Shown: positions 1 through 8,769 of the stretch, in pieces
Layout of the letters: the number at the start of each line of letters is the position of its first letter
How positions within the stretch are numbered: position 1 is the stretch's first letter
Assembly: GCA_040222235.1 (NCBI GenBank)
Contig: JAVKDO010000078.1
Span: forward strand, 1 to 64,000
Length of the DNA stretch: 64,000 bases
From: UBA6059 sp040222235
Lineage (GTDB): Bacteria > Bacteroidota > Bacteroidia > Cytophagales > Cyclobacteriaceae
Direction: 5' to 3'
Program-made: the position numbers and the translations under genes
The notes under the pieces: generated by a model
The model's database searches: none
What the model saw: only the letters and a program-made list of their open reading frames with translations
What the model was told of the DNA's origin: nothing

Positions 1-738
1 AAAGAATGGCCAGCAAGCGTAGAAGATGACCGGCGTACTCAGGGCGAATTGGACCCAACCCCGAGTGGTCTCGCTGGCTATACCACTGAGTGAAACATCT
101 ACCATCTCACTCATGGCAATGAAAAAGACGGGAATGGTGAAAGCTACCGCAATCCAGAACTTCTTCAGCATGGTCTTGTAGGCCTTGCCTTCTCCACCAT
201 CATCACTTCGTGTCACTGCTTTCGGCTCTAGATCCATACCGCAGATGGGACAACTACCAGGACCGTCCTCTACGATCTCTGGGTGCATCGGGCAGGTATA
301 CCGAGTAGTAGAAACTGCCTCTGGGTCGAGATCCATCCCACATTTGGGACAGTCGCCAGGCTTGTCATACTTCTTATCGCCCTCGCAGAGCATGGGGCAG
401 TAGTACTTCGCCTTACTGTCAGTCGTCTGACCACTTGGAGTGGTCTGACGACTCTCTTTTGCAGAAGAGCCATTGCTGCTACGCTTTCCTATTGCCGGTA
501 GGGGTGCCAGCGATGTGGCATGAGTGCCGGGAGGATCAATACCATATCGACCACCGTCCTGCTCCAGTGCGTGCTTCATCTCATCAAGATCAACATGTCG
601 GTTCATCTCTATTTGAGCCTCACCAGCACTCAGATCTACCTGGGCTTCTACTACTCCAGAGACTTTCGCCAGTGTTTCTTCGACATGCTTACGGCAGCCA
701 TCGCAGGTCATTCCAGTGATTTGATAGGTATGCGTCAT
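1..738 (-). CDS. copA: CopA-type Cu+ exporting P-type ATPase, N-terminal part (runs off the left edge)
   Basis: The reading frame opens with ATG at 738 and stays open for 246 codons to the window edge. Residues 1-65 form an HMA domain with the metal motif GMTCDGC. Two consecutive heavy-metal-binding (YHS-like) modules follow a low-complexity linker. The first reads YYCPMLCEG...CPKCGMDL (about residues 127-150) and the second YTCPMHPEI...CPICGMDL (about 167-190). The first membrane helices begin near residue 207. This order (HMA, HMBD pair, membrane core) is typical of Bacteroidota inner-membrane Cu+ ATPases that export cytosolic copper. The catalytic DKTGT and CPC motifs lie beyond the edge, so transport activity is inferred. 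It is the last visible gene of the copper regulon, 71 bp after the AraC-HMA gene. The first HMBD has MLCE where the second has the canonical MHPE. A silver or other soft-metal exporter is the alternative. Confidence 0.9.
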   Translation of the reverse strand, partial: MTHTYQITGMTCDGCRKHVEETLAKVSGVVEAQVDLSAGEAQIEMNRHVDLDEMKHALEQDGGRYGIDPPGTHATSLAPLPAIGKRSSNGSSAKESRQTTPSGQTTDSKAKYYCPMLCEGDKKYDKPGDCPKCGMDLDPEAVSTTRYTCPMHPEIVEDGPGSCPICGMDLEPKAVTRSDDGGEGKAYKTMLKKFWIAVAFTIPVFFIAMSEMVDVSLSGIASETTRGWVQFALSTPVIFYACWPFF

Positions 739-809
739 TTTCTACTCATTTTAATTGAGCAAAATTCACGATAGTTTATACAAGGGCATGTCAGCATTAT
801 GGATACGAT

Positions 810-1370
810 TTACACAATTTTGTCGAGGGAATTTCGATCGGATTCCATGGTCTGCTTATACTCCGTCATGCTCATGCCAATTACTGACTTGAACTGGGTA
901 GCCAGATGATTGATGCTGGAATAATCCAATTGGTAGGCGATCTCGGAAAAAGTCTGACCGCCTTCATGTATCAGCGCCTTGACCTTTTCCAGCTTCAACT
1001 TTAGAAAGTACTTCTCAATGGTGATCTGCTGCTTTTGAGAGAATAATCGACTAAGTGAAGAATAGTCCTTGCCTATTGCTCTTGCGATCAATACAGACAA
1101 TTTTTCTTGGGGCTGCATCGGTAGTTCACTTACCAACGAAATAAGCAAGAGTTTGATGCGCTCGACAGTTAAGTCTTCAGGGTCGGAGATCAACTCAAAG
1201 CCTTGCGCCAAAAGAATTTCTTGGACTTTAGTAGCATCAATATTGGTATCATTGATCAACACCTCACCCAACTCCACAGATACCACCTCCACATCAAGGC
1301 GCTGTAGCTCCTCTTTGACCACTTTCTTACAGCGGTCACAAACCATATTTTTGATGTGGAGAGTGGTCAC
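810..1370 (-). CDS. AraC-type transcriptional regulator with an N-terminal HMA metal-binding domain
   Basis: This 186-residue protein starts with GTG (codon 1370-1368); no ATG lies upstream of the metal motif, so GTG is the likely start. Residues 1-65 resemble a heavy-metal-associated fold with MVCDRC (an MxCxxC Cu+ site). Residues 80-178 match an AraC-family helix-turn-helix, including FSEIAYQLDYSSINHL and QFKSVIGMSMTEY. It has no sugar-binding cupin or receiver domain, so metal binding directly attached to DNA binding is the obvious reading: a one-component copper sensor. It lies 11 bp after the DUF3347 gene and 71 bp before copA in the same direction, consistent with local control of copper efflux. 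The fold and the DNA-binding class are read from sequence; copper sensing is inferred. It could instead act as a copper-sequestering repressor without allostery. Confidence 0.85.
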   Translation of the reverse strand: MTTLHIKNMVCDRCKKVVKEELQRLDVEVVSVELGEVLINDTNIDATKVQEILLAQGFELISDPEDLTVERIKLLLISLVSELPMQPQEKLSVLIARAIGKDYSSLSRLFSQKQQITIEKYFLKLKLEKVKALIHEGGQTFSEIAYQLDYSSINHLATQFKSVIGMSMTEYKQTMESDRNSLDKIV

Positions 1371-1381
1371 TTTGTTAAGCT

Positions 1382-1879
1382 TTAAAGCTTCTCTTCTACT
1401 TTTCCGCAGGTGAGCATTTTGTCACCGAAATAAGGATTCTTGATATCTTCTGATAAGCTCAACCAGCTCGCGCCCGTATTGCCAAAAGCCATAGGACAGT
1501 ACTGCACGTAAACTCCCGCTTCAGACCCGCTCTCCTTAATCTTGCTAACCATGTTATCAGTGATCGTCTTGAAGGCGGCACGCTGTGTTTCAATATCATC
1601 GGAGGTCATGATCATACTGGCTGCATTGATGGTGGCCTCATCCATATCCTCTGCTTTGAGTGACTCAACAAGGTTCGTAGCAGCCTCTTTGGCAGCATCA
1701 ACAGCAGTCTGGACAAAGGCATCTTTCAGTGCCATATAGTCAGCGATTGCACCTTCTTTAGTTGCCGATTGAGCTACTTCAGCCTGAGGTGCCGCTTTTT
1801 CAGAACTCTCCTGAGCTGGCTTTTCGCCGCAGGCAGATAACACTACCGTCAATGCGAGTACGCTAAATGGATTTTTCAT
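1382..1879 (-). CDS. DUF3347-domain lipoprotein, probable periplasmic copper-binding protein
   Basis: This 165-residue protein has a lipoprotein signal peptide (VLSACGEK, lipid on the Cys of SACG). A DUF3347 domain occupies about residues 45-165. The domain ends in the family's conserved tail: YCPMAFGNTGASWL, then NPYFGDKMLTCG. The conserved Cys, Met and late Cys are plausible soft-metal ligands, but no metal site is proven by sequence alone. The same domain, with nearly the same last 20 residues, forms the C-terminus of the neighbouring adaptor (1905-3719), only 25 bp upstream. A gene duplication or a domain split is therefore likely. The position between the RND adaptor and the AraC-HMA regulator suggests delivery of copper to, or buffering beside, the efflux pump. 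The molecular role is not established. Confidence 0.85.
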   Translation of the reverse strand: MKNPFSVLALTVVLSACGEKPAQESSEKAAPQAEVAQSATKEGAIADYMALKDAFVQTAVDAAKEAATNLVESLKAEDMDEATINAASMIMTSDDIETQRAAFKTITDNMVSKIKESGSEAGVYVQYCPMAFGNTGASWLSLSEDIKNPYFGDKMLTCGKVEEKL

Positions 1880-1904
1880 TTGTATCGATTTTATAGTTTG
1901 AGAT

Positions 1905-3719
1905 TTATTTTAGTTCTTCTTCTACATTTCCACAGGTGAGCATCGCATCCCCAAAATAGGGATTGAGGATTTTCTCAGAATCGCTCAGCCAAAATGCGCC
2001 TTTATTTTGCATTGCCATAGGACAAAACTGCAAGTACGCTCCTGTTTCCACTTCAAATTTCTTAAGTGTCTGGTAAAGTTGGTTAGTTAACGGTGAAAAT
2101 ATCATTCTCAGTTCCTCCACGTCTTCTTCTTCGATTATCGCTGTGATAGTCTTATTGAGCACCGCCATATCCTTCATCCACTCCATATGCGCCTCTCCTT
2201 CCACCAGGGTCATATCGACAGCCTTGGTTGCCTTCAACACGGCATTTGCATGGGTAGCTGCTGCCTTAGGATCAGATGCAATTAATGCATCTTTCATTGG
2301 CAGGTAGGCCAAAAATATACTGTTCAATTGCTTTTTGAACTGTTCATCCGCAGCGTAGATCAATTCGGATTCATTCACCTCATAGGTGGATTGATGCTGG
2401 GAGTGGTCAGTCGTTATTCCCGACTGAGGAGCGCCACCCTGCCCGTCCGGCAGGCGAGCGTGATTATGCCCGGTCATTGTCATCCCACCTTCCGGCGACA
2501 TCATACTCGGTTTACCGGCTAACTGTGCTGCTGCATCAATGCTAAACGTACCATTTACGGCTATTTCATCGCCTGACTCCAGCCCCTCCTCCACTACAAA
2601 TTGATCGCCTAATGCAGGCCCCAGCTTCACTTCACGCATCAAAAAACTGTTGCCCTGATCGGAGATCGTCCTGATATAGACTACTGACCGGGTACCCGTC
2701 CACATCACGGCTGACTTAGGTACGGTGATCGCATCGACAGCTTCTAATTCAGCAGAAATGACTCCCCTGGCAAACATCTCAGGTTTGAGGGCGTGATCTG
2801 GATTAGCCACCTCCACCCGCACTTTAGAAACGCGCGTCTTGGGATTGATCACCGGATCGATGTATGTGATCTTCCCTTCAAATTGCTTACTTGGAAGCGC
2901 TGATACCGTAAATTCAACTTCGCCTCCAGTACTTATCCATTGCATGTCAGACTCATAGGCATCAAACTCCACCCAGACGCTAGATAGGTCAGTCACTTCA
3001 TAAATAGGGGATCCGGCTTTAATATAGTCACCCAGATTGACCAGTTTTTGACTGACATAGCCTGATCGCTCCGATCTGACGGAGATCGTCTCGATAGGCT
3101 CCCCATTGGCGATAATATCGTCAACCTGGGTCTTGGTCAGCTTCCAGTTGTACAGCTTCCGCTTCGCCGCAGCGAACAGACCTGGTTGGCTCTCCTTAAT
3201 CTTATAAGTCTCAAAGAGCTCCTGTTGGGCCGTCACCAATGCGGGAGAGTAGATCGTCGCTACTACTTGTCCTTTGTGGATATTCTCCCCCGTATAGTTG
3301 ACCGAGAGCCCCTCTATCCTACCGGATATATGAGACGATTGGGTATAAATCAAGCGTTCGTCTTGCTGCACTTTTCCGGTTAGGCGCACCGTCTTCATCG
3401 GCACATCTGATCCGACCTTCATCGTATGAATATTGGCCAGTTTCATTGCATTAGAAGACATCCTGATGGCCAGTGGATTCTCGTCCTCACCGTCCGATGC
3501 TACCGGGATCAGGTCCATCCCACAGATGGGACATGCTCCGGGCTCTTTTGTTCTGATCTGGGGATGCATACTGCAGGTCCACTCTCCGATAGCCGTGCTA
3601 TGCTCGTGATCAGCAACTTGCTCTATCGTGCTGGCTGGCTTAATTAGCCAGCCGAGAGTCACCCCGGCAACTAGTACCACTACCATGAGCACCCAACTAT
3701 TACTGAATAGATTTTTCAT
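1905..3719 (-). CDS. cusB: CusB-like RND efflux periplasmic adaptor with heavy-metal-binding and DUF3347 domains
   Basis: This 604-residue membrane-fusion protein links the CusA-like pump to the TolC-like channel. An uncleaved N-terminal membrane anchor (about residues 8-27) is followed by a heavy-metal-binding module, WTCSMHPQI...CPICGMDLIPV (residues 48-74). Then come the adaptor core (barrel-sandwich, alpha-hairpin, beta-barrel, about 95-400) and a Met/His-rich linker (MMSPEGGMTMTGHNH). A DUF3347 domain fills about 450-604 and ends NPYFGDAMLTCG. E. coli CusB lacks both the HMBD and the DUF3347, so this protein carries two extra metal-handling modules. The linker contains a palindromic repeat at 2438-2454 that is translated in frame. 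The gene starts 13 bp after the TolC gene and is surely co-transcribed with it. Cu(I)/Ag(I) specificity is inferred from the neighbours. Confidence 0.92.
   Translation of the reverse strand: MKNLFSNSWVLMVVVLVAGVTLGWLIKPASTIEQVADHEHSTAIGEWTCSMHPQIRTKEPGACPICGMDLIPVASDGEDENPLAIRMSSNAMKLANIHTMKVGSDVPMKTVRLTGKVQQDERLIYTQSSHISGRIEGLSVNYTGENIHKGQVVATIYSPALVTAQQELFETYKIKESQPGLFAAAKRKLYNWKLTKTQVDDIIANGEPIETISVRSERSGYVSQKLVNLGDYIKAGSPIYEVTDLSSVWVEFDAYESDMQWISTGGEVEFTVSALPSKQFEGKITYIDPVINPKTRVSKVRVEVANPDHALKPEMFARGVISAELEAVDAITVPKSAVMWTGTRSVVYIRTISDQGNSFLMREVKLGPALGDQFVVEEGLESGDEIAVNGTFSIDAAAQLAGKPSMMSPEGGMTMTGHNHARLPDGQGGAPQSGITTDHSQHQSTYEVNESELIYAADEQFKKQLNSIFLAYLPMKDALIASDPKAAATHANAVLKATKAVDMTLVEGEAHMEWMKDMAVLNKTITAIIEEEDVEELRMIFSPLTNQLYQTLKKFEVETGAYLQFCPMAMQNKGAFWLSDSEKILNPYFGDAMLTCGNVEEELK
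2438..2454. repeat. REP-like palindrome inside the cusB linker
   Basis: The plus strand reads CCTGCC, five bases, GGCAGG: a 6-bp inverted repeat. The same architecture (CTGCC, five bases, GGCAG) occurs in the intergenic repeat at 14013-14027. Here it is translated on the minus strand as part of ARLPDGQGGAPQ in the flexible linker between the adaptor core and the DUF3347 domain. That is where an in-frame insertion would be tolerated. Insertion of a dispersed repeat is inferred; chance similarity of two short GC-rich palindromes cannot be ruled out. Confidence 0.4.
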
Positions 3720-3731
3720 AGCTCAAATATT

Positions 3732-4958
3732 TTAGTTGCCCTCACCGAGGATATACCTCTTATTGGCGATAGCAGTCATCAATCTCGTCTTAGAGTTAAT
3801 CAGTTTGATTTCATAGTTGAGCTGCTGCATCTGTATGCGTAGTAGCTCGTCCAGATCCGTGCCCGCATTGCTAAAACTACTTAGCAGTAGCCGCTGGATC
3901 TGCTCAGTATCCTGGACCTGTCGACGGTAGAGCTCACTTAGCTCAGTCTCACGCTGCACGTCATAGCGCAGTTGCTCCAGCTTAGAGACCAGCTCATTTT
4001 CTACCGATTGGAGATCTAGTTTATAAGCTTCCATCTCGAAGTTCACCTTGTCAATCGCAGCGCTGTACTTCTTCCTAAAAATCGGTAGCGATACGGTCAC
4101 CATAGGCATGAAGGCATTGCGACCATTGCCGGGTACGGAAATATCCTCTCGCTCACCGACGATCACATAGTCAAGACCAGCCCCAATCTTAGGAAGTCCC
4201 TGCTTCTCTGTTGCCTTGGTAAGCGCTTCCTTAGCGGCAATCCTTTTTTGCAGCTCCAGCATTCGAGGATGCGTGGACCAGTCCGCTAATGAAGTAGGAT
4301 CAGTCGCATCGAGGGCACCCCATTGGGCTACCGCAATAATTTCCGTGTCCTCACGATTGAGTAGCCTGTTCAAAGTGATAGTGAGTGGCTTACGCCTGCC
4401 TTCTATCAGGCTTAGTTCCGTCTCCAATTCCTTAATCAACAGATCTATCCTAAAAACGTCTGCCAAAGCGGTCTCCCCGTTCTCATATTTCACAGTAGCC
4501 AATCGCTTCCAGGCTTTTAATAATTCCAGGTTATCCACTTGCGCTGAAAGTAAGGCTTCCAACTCCTGCAATGGATAATAGGCCTTGGCCACTTCAAACT
4601 GAATGCTGTTTTGTTCCTCCACAAATTGCTGGTAAGTAGCCTCCGCGCTAAGGGTAGCTACATCACCCTGAGCTTTGAGTGTCCCAAACCAGGGAAACAT
4701 TTGCGATAGCGAAAACCGAGCGCGCTGCGGCCCTACCCGTGTCTCTACCGGTGAGATGAAGTATCCAAAGGACAGGGATGGATCAGGCAGGCTGTTAGCT
4801 TGCTGCACCCTCGTCATGGCGGCCTCAAACGCCTTGTACTTTGAGCGTACTGATGGATTGCCCTCAACAGCCAGCTGCTGATAGTCCTCAAGCGACTGAG
4901 CACTGAGCGAACAAGTCCCCCACGCCAGCAAATAGATCAATAGGATATATCGCTTCAT
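3732..4958 (-). CDS. cusC: TolC-family outer-membrane channel of the copper efflux system
   Basis: This outer-membrane factor of 408 residues carries a Sec signal peptide (MKRYILLIYLLAWGTCSLSAQ). I chose the ATG at 4958: it overlaps the cusA stop codon as ATGA and begins exactly at the signal peptide. An in-frame ATG eight codons earlier (4982) would put part of the cusA coding end in front of the signal. The body is mostly long amphipathic helices with the duplicated TolC pattern (for example VEGNPSVRSKYKAFEAA and the later EMEAYKLDLQSVENEL). The protein should form the trimeric exit duct for the CusA-CusB complex. Overlap with cusA and a 12-bp gap to cusB indicate translational coupling. 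The gene order pump, channel, adaptor differs from the E. coli cusCFBA order. Confidence 0.92.
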   Translation of the reverse strand: MKRYILLIYLLAWGTCSLSAQSLEDYQQLAVEGNPSVRSKYKAFEAAMTRVQQANSLPDPSLSFGYFISPVETRVGPQRARFSLSQMFPWFGTLKAQGDVATLSAEATYQQFVEEQNSIQFEVAKAYYPLQELEALLSAQVDNLELLKAWKRLATVKYENGETALADVFRIDLLIKELETELSLIEGRRKPLTITLNRLLNREDTEIIAVAQWGALDATDPTSLADWSTHPRMLELQKRIAAKEALTKATEKQGLPKIGAGLDYVIVGEREDISVPGNGRNAFMPMVTVSLPIFRKKYSAAIDKVNFEMEAYKLDLQSVENELVSKLEQLRYDVQRETELSELYRRQVQDTEQIQRLLLSSFSNAGTDLDELLRIQMQQLNYEIKLINSKTRLMTAIANKRYILGEGN

Positions 4959-7900
4959 GATGACTGACGGTTTAGTCTCCACTCCTCACGCATCGCGTAG
5001 AGTACAGGGACGATGAAATAAGTAATCGAGGCAAAGAGCATCCCTCCAAAGGCTGGTATGGCCATAGGGATCATGATATCCGATCCACGGCCGGTAGAGG
5101 TCAGGATCGGCAGTAGCGCTATAATGGTGGTGGCACTAGTCATGACCGCCGGCTTGATACGTCGGCTACCCGCCTCTATCACGGCATCACGGATGCCCCG
5201 CAGATGGGTCGTCTTGTTGCGGGCGAAACTCTGATCGAGATAGGTACCCATCAACACGCCATCGTCGGTGGCAATGCCGAATAAGGCGATGAATCCTACC
5301 CAGACCGCCACGCTCAAGTTGATCGTATGCACCTGAAACAGGTCTCGCAGGTTGATATCCAACAGCTGCACATCCGCGAACCACGATTGTCCATAAAGCC
5401 AAATCACTATAAAACCACCGCTGAATGCCATCGCAATTCCAGTAAATACCATCAGGGACGTGCTCACAGAATTGAACTGGAAGTACAGAATCAGAAATAC
5501 AATGGCTAGTACGGCAGGTACGATGATCGATAGTCGCTTCTCTGCCCTCACCTGATTTTCATAGCTACCGGAAAACTTATAACTGATCCCAGCAGGTACG
5601 GAAAGACTGCCGTTTTCGATGTTTTGACTGATGGCTGCCTGCGCGGCATTGACCACATCTACCTCAGCATAGCCATCGCGCTTGTCAAACAGGACATATC
5701 CTACAAGAAATGTCTCCTCACTCTTGATCGCCTGTGGCCCTCTCACATAGTCAATGGTTATGAGCTGCCCAAGCGGCACCTGAGCACCAGTAGGTGTGGC
5801 GATCAGTATCTGCTTCAGCGATTCTGGGTCATCTCTGAGCTCCCTGGGATAGCGTACACGAACAGGATATCGCTCCCGACCCTCCACAGTGCTGGTGATT
5901 TTCATCCCACCAATAGCAGTCTCGATGGTCTGCTGCACATCTTCGACGCTCAGCCCATACCGTGCGATCTCTTCACGATTGATGTCCAGATGAAGATATG
6001 GTTTGCCCACAATACGGTCAGCAAAAACTGCCTCGGCCTTGACTGATGGTACCTGACGCAGAATAGCTTCCAACTCAAACCCGAACTGCTGAATTGTACT
6101 CAGGTCTGGTCCATACACTTTGATCCCCATGGGGGCGCGCATGCCTGTCTGCAACATGACGAGTCTTGTCTCTATAGGCTGAAGTTTGGGCGCAGAAGTC
6201 ACACCTGGGATATTCGTCACCTTTACAATCTCAGTCCAGATATCATCAGGAGACTTGATATGCGATCGCCAGTTGCGGAAGTACTGACCATGGTCATCAG
6301 GTATTAGCAATGCAGTATTCAGGTCTTTCTCCAGGGCTTCCTGATTGGTTAGTTTCTGACCATCGGTTAGCACAAATTGATCTCCATCCACGAGGTAGCG
6401 CTGTGGGTGGCCCTTGGCATTGGTGAGGTATTCCGACTTATAGTTGATCACGTTCTCATACATCGAGATTGGTGCAGGATCAAGCGCCGACTCGACCCGA
6501 CCCAGCTTACCAACGACCAGATCCACCTCTGGAATGTTGGACAACAGCATGTCCAGTTGACCGAGCACTTTACGATTGTACGCTAGCCCTGAGTGTGGCA
6601 TAGAGGTGGGCATCAGCAAGAAACTGCCTTCATCTAAGGACGGCATAAACTCCTTACCAATCCCTGGGAAAGCACGCGTCATGGTCGACCATAAAGAAGT
6701 CGCTCGAACATTGACGTTGATGGTGTCAAGCGTCGTAGGCAAAAGACCAAATACACTACCAAACCCAAACCAAATCGTCACACCGAAGAGAATGAGCAAT
6801 GCAGGAACCGTCAAAAATGCGGCCTTATGCTCAAGGCACCAACGAAGGATATGCTTGTAGAAGCTCTCCAGCAGCGAAAAACCTCCTAGTATTACGGCGA
6901 TGATGATCGCGACGAATAGAAAATTGAGGATCGATCCATTCTCCGGGCCCAGTGGCAACCAGTACCCAGCAAGCAGCCATGTAACCAAAACCACCGAAAC
7001 AACGACCGTTATGTTTCTTGTCCACCATTTTTGGATAGGGCTGTATTTGGTGATAAACCAGCATAGCCCAAAGGCCATCAGTGCTATACCTGCCCATAGA
7101 CTTTCGAAGATGGCAATCACTAATCCCAGCAGGACAAGGCCAGCATTGAGCCATTTGGCCGTTCGCTCTGACTTCACCTTGAAACCAAAGAGCCAATGTG
7201 CGAGCGCTGGCAAAATCAAGAGTGCAACGATTAGCGCCGCAATGAGTGCAAACGTCTTGGTGAATGCCAGTGGTCGGAACAGCTTTCCTTCGGTTGCCTC
7301 CATCATAAAGACAGGCACAAAGCTCACAATGGTAGTGGACACGGCAGTTAGTATCGCATGACTCACCTCAGCAGCACCATCATAGACTACATCAATTAGC
7401 TTCTTGCCCGGAGATGCCTCTTCGATGTGCTTCATCACATTTTCCGATAGAATAATGCCCAGGTCGATCATCGTACCGATGGCAATGGCTATTCCCGATA
7501 GGGCAACTATATTGGCATCTACCCCGAAGTAGCGCATGGCGATGAATACCATAAGCACAGCTATCGGCAGCAGACCAGCAATGAGTATAGATGCGCGGAG
7601 GTTGAAGACCATCACGATCACCACCAGTATGGTAATCAAGATCTCGAGTGATAGGGCTTCCTCAAGGGTGCCAAGCGTCTCATAGATGAGCGTCGACCTA
7701 TCATAAAACGGGACAATCGTGAGCTGGCTAACTGTGCCATCTGCAAGCGTCTTCTTAGGCATCCCGGAAGCAATCTCTCCGATCTTGTTCTTGACATTGT
7801 TGATGACCTGCAGCGGATTGGAGCCATGGCGGGCAACCACCACGCCACCCACTACCTCAGCTCCTTCTTTGTCGAGGACTCCCCGACGTGTAGCAGGTCC

Positions 7901-8767
7901 GAGGGTGGCCACTCCTATGTCTTTGATCCTGATAGGTACATTGTCCTGCACAGCCACGACGGCTAACTCCAGGTCTTCCAGGCTCTTGATATAGCCAAGA
8001 CCTCTGACCAGGTACTCTGCCTGGTTGATCTCAATGGTCTTGGCGCCCACATCCCTGTTAGATTTCTTGACCGCCTGCATGACCGTGGTGAGTGAGACAT
8101 TGTAAGCCTTGAGTGCATCTGGATTGACATCTACCTGATACTCCTGAACAAATCCACCAATAGACGCCACTTCTGATACACCTTGGGTAGCATTAAGGCC
8201 GTACTTGACATAAAAATCCTGAACCGAGCGTATCTCGTGCAAGTCCCATCCACCGGTTGGATTACCCTGCGGATCACGACCCTCGATGGTATACCAATAC
8301 ACCTGACCTAGGGCTGTGGCATCCGGCCCAAGCGTAGGGTTGACGTCTTCCGGTAGGAGATCAGAGGGCACGGCATTGAGCTTCTCCAGTATCCTGGAAC
8401 GTGACCAATAAAACTCGGTATCCTCATCAAAAATGATGTAGATGCTGGAAAACCCGAAGATAGACGAGCTCCGTATCGACTTGACCCCAGGGATTCCCAA
8501 TAGGTAGGTGGTCAGCGGATAGGAGACCTGATCTTCGATATCCTGAGGTGACCTTCCTGGCCAGGGTGTGAAGACGATCTGCTGGTTTTCACCAATATCC
8601 GGAATGGCATCTACCGGCACAGGGTCAGACGGCAGACTCCCGACCTCCCACAGGGACGCCTGCCGCCCAAAAGGTGCTGTCACTATACCCCACAGGACGA
8701 TTGCGACCAGCAGCAGTACGGTGACCAGCTTGTTTTCTAAGAAGTACTTTATGACACGATTTAGCAT
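4955..8767 (-). CDS. cusA: CusA/CzcA-type heavy-metal RND efflux pump
   Basis: This inner-membrane proton-driven pump of 1270 residues is the engine of a tripartite copper/silver exporter. It starts ATG-CTA-AAT (MLNRVIKYFLENK) directly after a strongly foldable leader. Typical HME-RND features are visible: VDAIPDIGENQQIVFTPWPG near residue 55, a helix bundle with LSGIAIAIGTMIDLGIILSENV around residue 425, and the second-half motif FGIATDDGVLMGTYL near 1180. The protein is about 200 residues longer than E. coli CusA. Much of the excess is an extra hydrophobic segment at about 545-650 containing several additional predicted membrane helices. The porter region contains TGMRAPMGIKV, an area that in CusA carries methionines of the copper path. 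Copper rather than zinc or cobalt is inferred from the HMA, DUF3347 and CopA neighbours. Confidence 0.94.
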   Translation of the reverse strand: MLNRVIKYFLENKLVTVLLLVAIVLWGIVTAPFGRQASLWEVGSLPSDPVPVDAIPDIGENQQIVFTPWPGRSPQDIEDQVSYPLTTYLLGIPGVKSIRSSSIFGFSSIYIIFDEDTEFYWSRSRILEKLNAVPSDLLPEDVNPTLGPDATALGQVYWYTIEGRDPQGNPTGGWDLHEIRSVQDFYVKYGLNATQGVSEVASIGGFVQEYQVDVNPDALKAYNVSLTTVMQAVKKSNRDVGAKTIEINQAEYLVRGLGYIKSLEDLELAVVAVQDNVPIRIKDIGVATLGPATRRGVLDKEGAEVVGGVVVARHGSNPLQVINNVKNKIGEIASGMPKKTLADGTVSQLTIVPFYDRSTLIYETLGTLEEALSLEILITILVVIVMVFNLRASILIAGLLPIAVLMVFIAMRYFGVDANIVALSGIAIAIGTMIDLGIILSENVMKHIEEASPGKKLIDVVYDGAAEVSHAILTAVSTTIVSFVPVFMMEATEGKLFRPLAFTKTFALIAALIVALLILPALAHWLFGFKVKSERTAKWLNAGLVLLGLVIAIFESLWAGIALMAFGLCWFITKYSPIQKWWTRNITVVVSVVLVTWLLAGYWLPLGPENGSILNFLFVAIIIAVILGGFSLLESFYKHILRWCLEHKAAFLTVPALLILFGVTIWFGFGSVFGLLPTTLDTINVNVRATSLWSTMTRAFPGIGKEFMPSLDEGSFLLMPTSMPHSGLAYNRKVLGQLDMLLSNIPEVDLVVGKLGRVESALDPAPISMYENVINYKSEYLTNAKGHPQRYLVDGDQFVLTDGQKLTNQEALEKDLNTALLIPDDHGQYFRNWRSHIKSPDDIWTEIVKVTNIPGVTSAPKLQPIETRLVMLQTGMRAPMGIKVYGPDLSTIQQFGFELEAILRQVPSVKAEAVFADRIVGKPYLHLDINREEIARYGLSVEDVQQTIETAIGGMKITSTVEGRERYPVRVRYPRELRDDPESLKQILIATPTGAQVPLGQLITIDYVRGPQAIKSEETFLVGYVLFDKRDGYAEVDVVNAAQAAISQNIENGSLSVPAGISYKFSGSYENQVRAEKRLSIIVPAVLAIVFLILYFQFNSVSTSLMVFTGIAMAFSGGFIVIWLYGQSWFADVQLLDINLRDLFQVHTINLSVAVWVGFIALFGIATDDGVLMGTYLDQSFARNKTTHLRGIRDAVIEAGSRRIKPAVMTSATTIIALLPILTSTGRGSDIMIPMAIPAFGGMLFASITYFIVPVLYAMREEWRLNRQSS

Positions 8768-8769
8768 AA

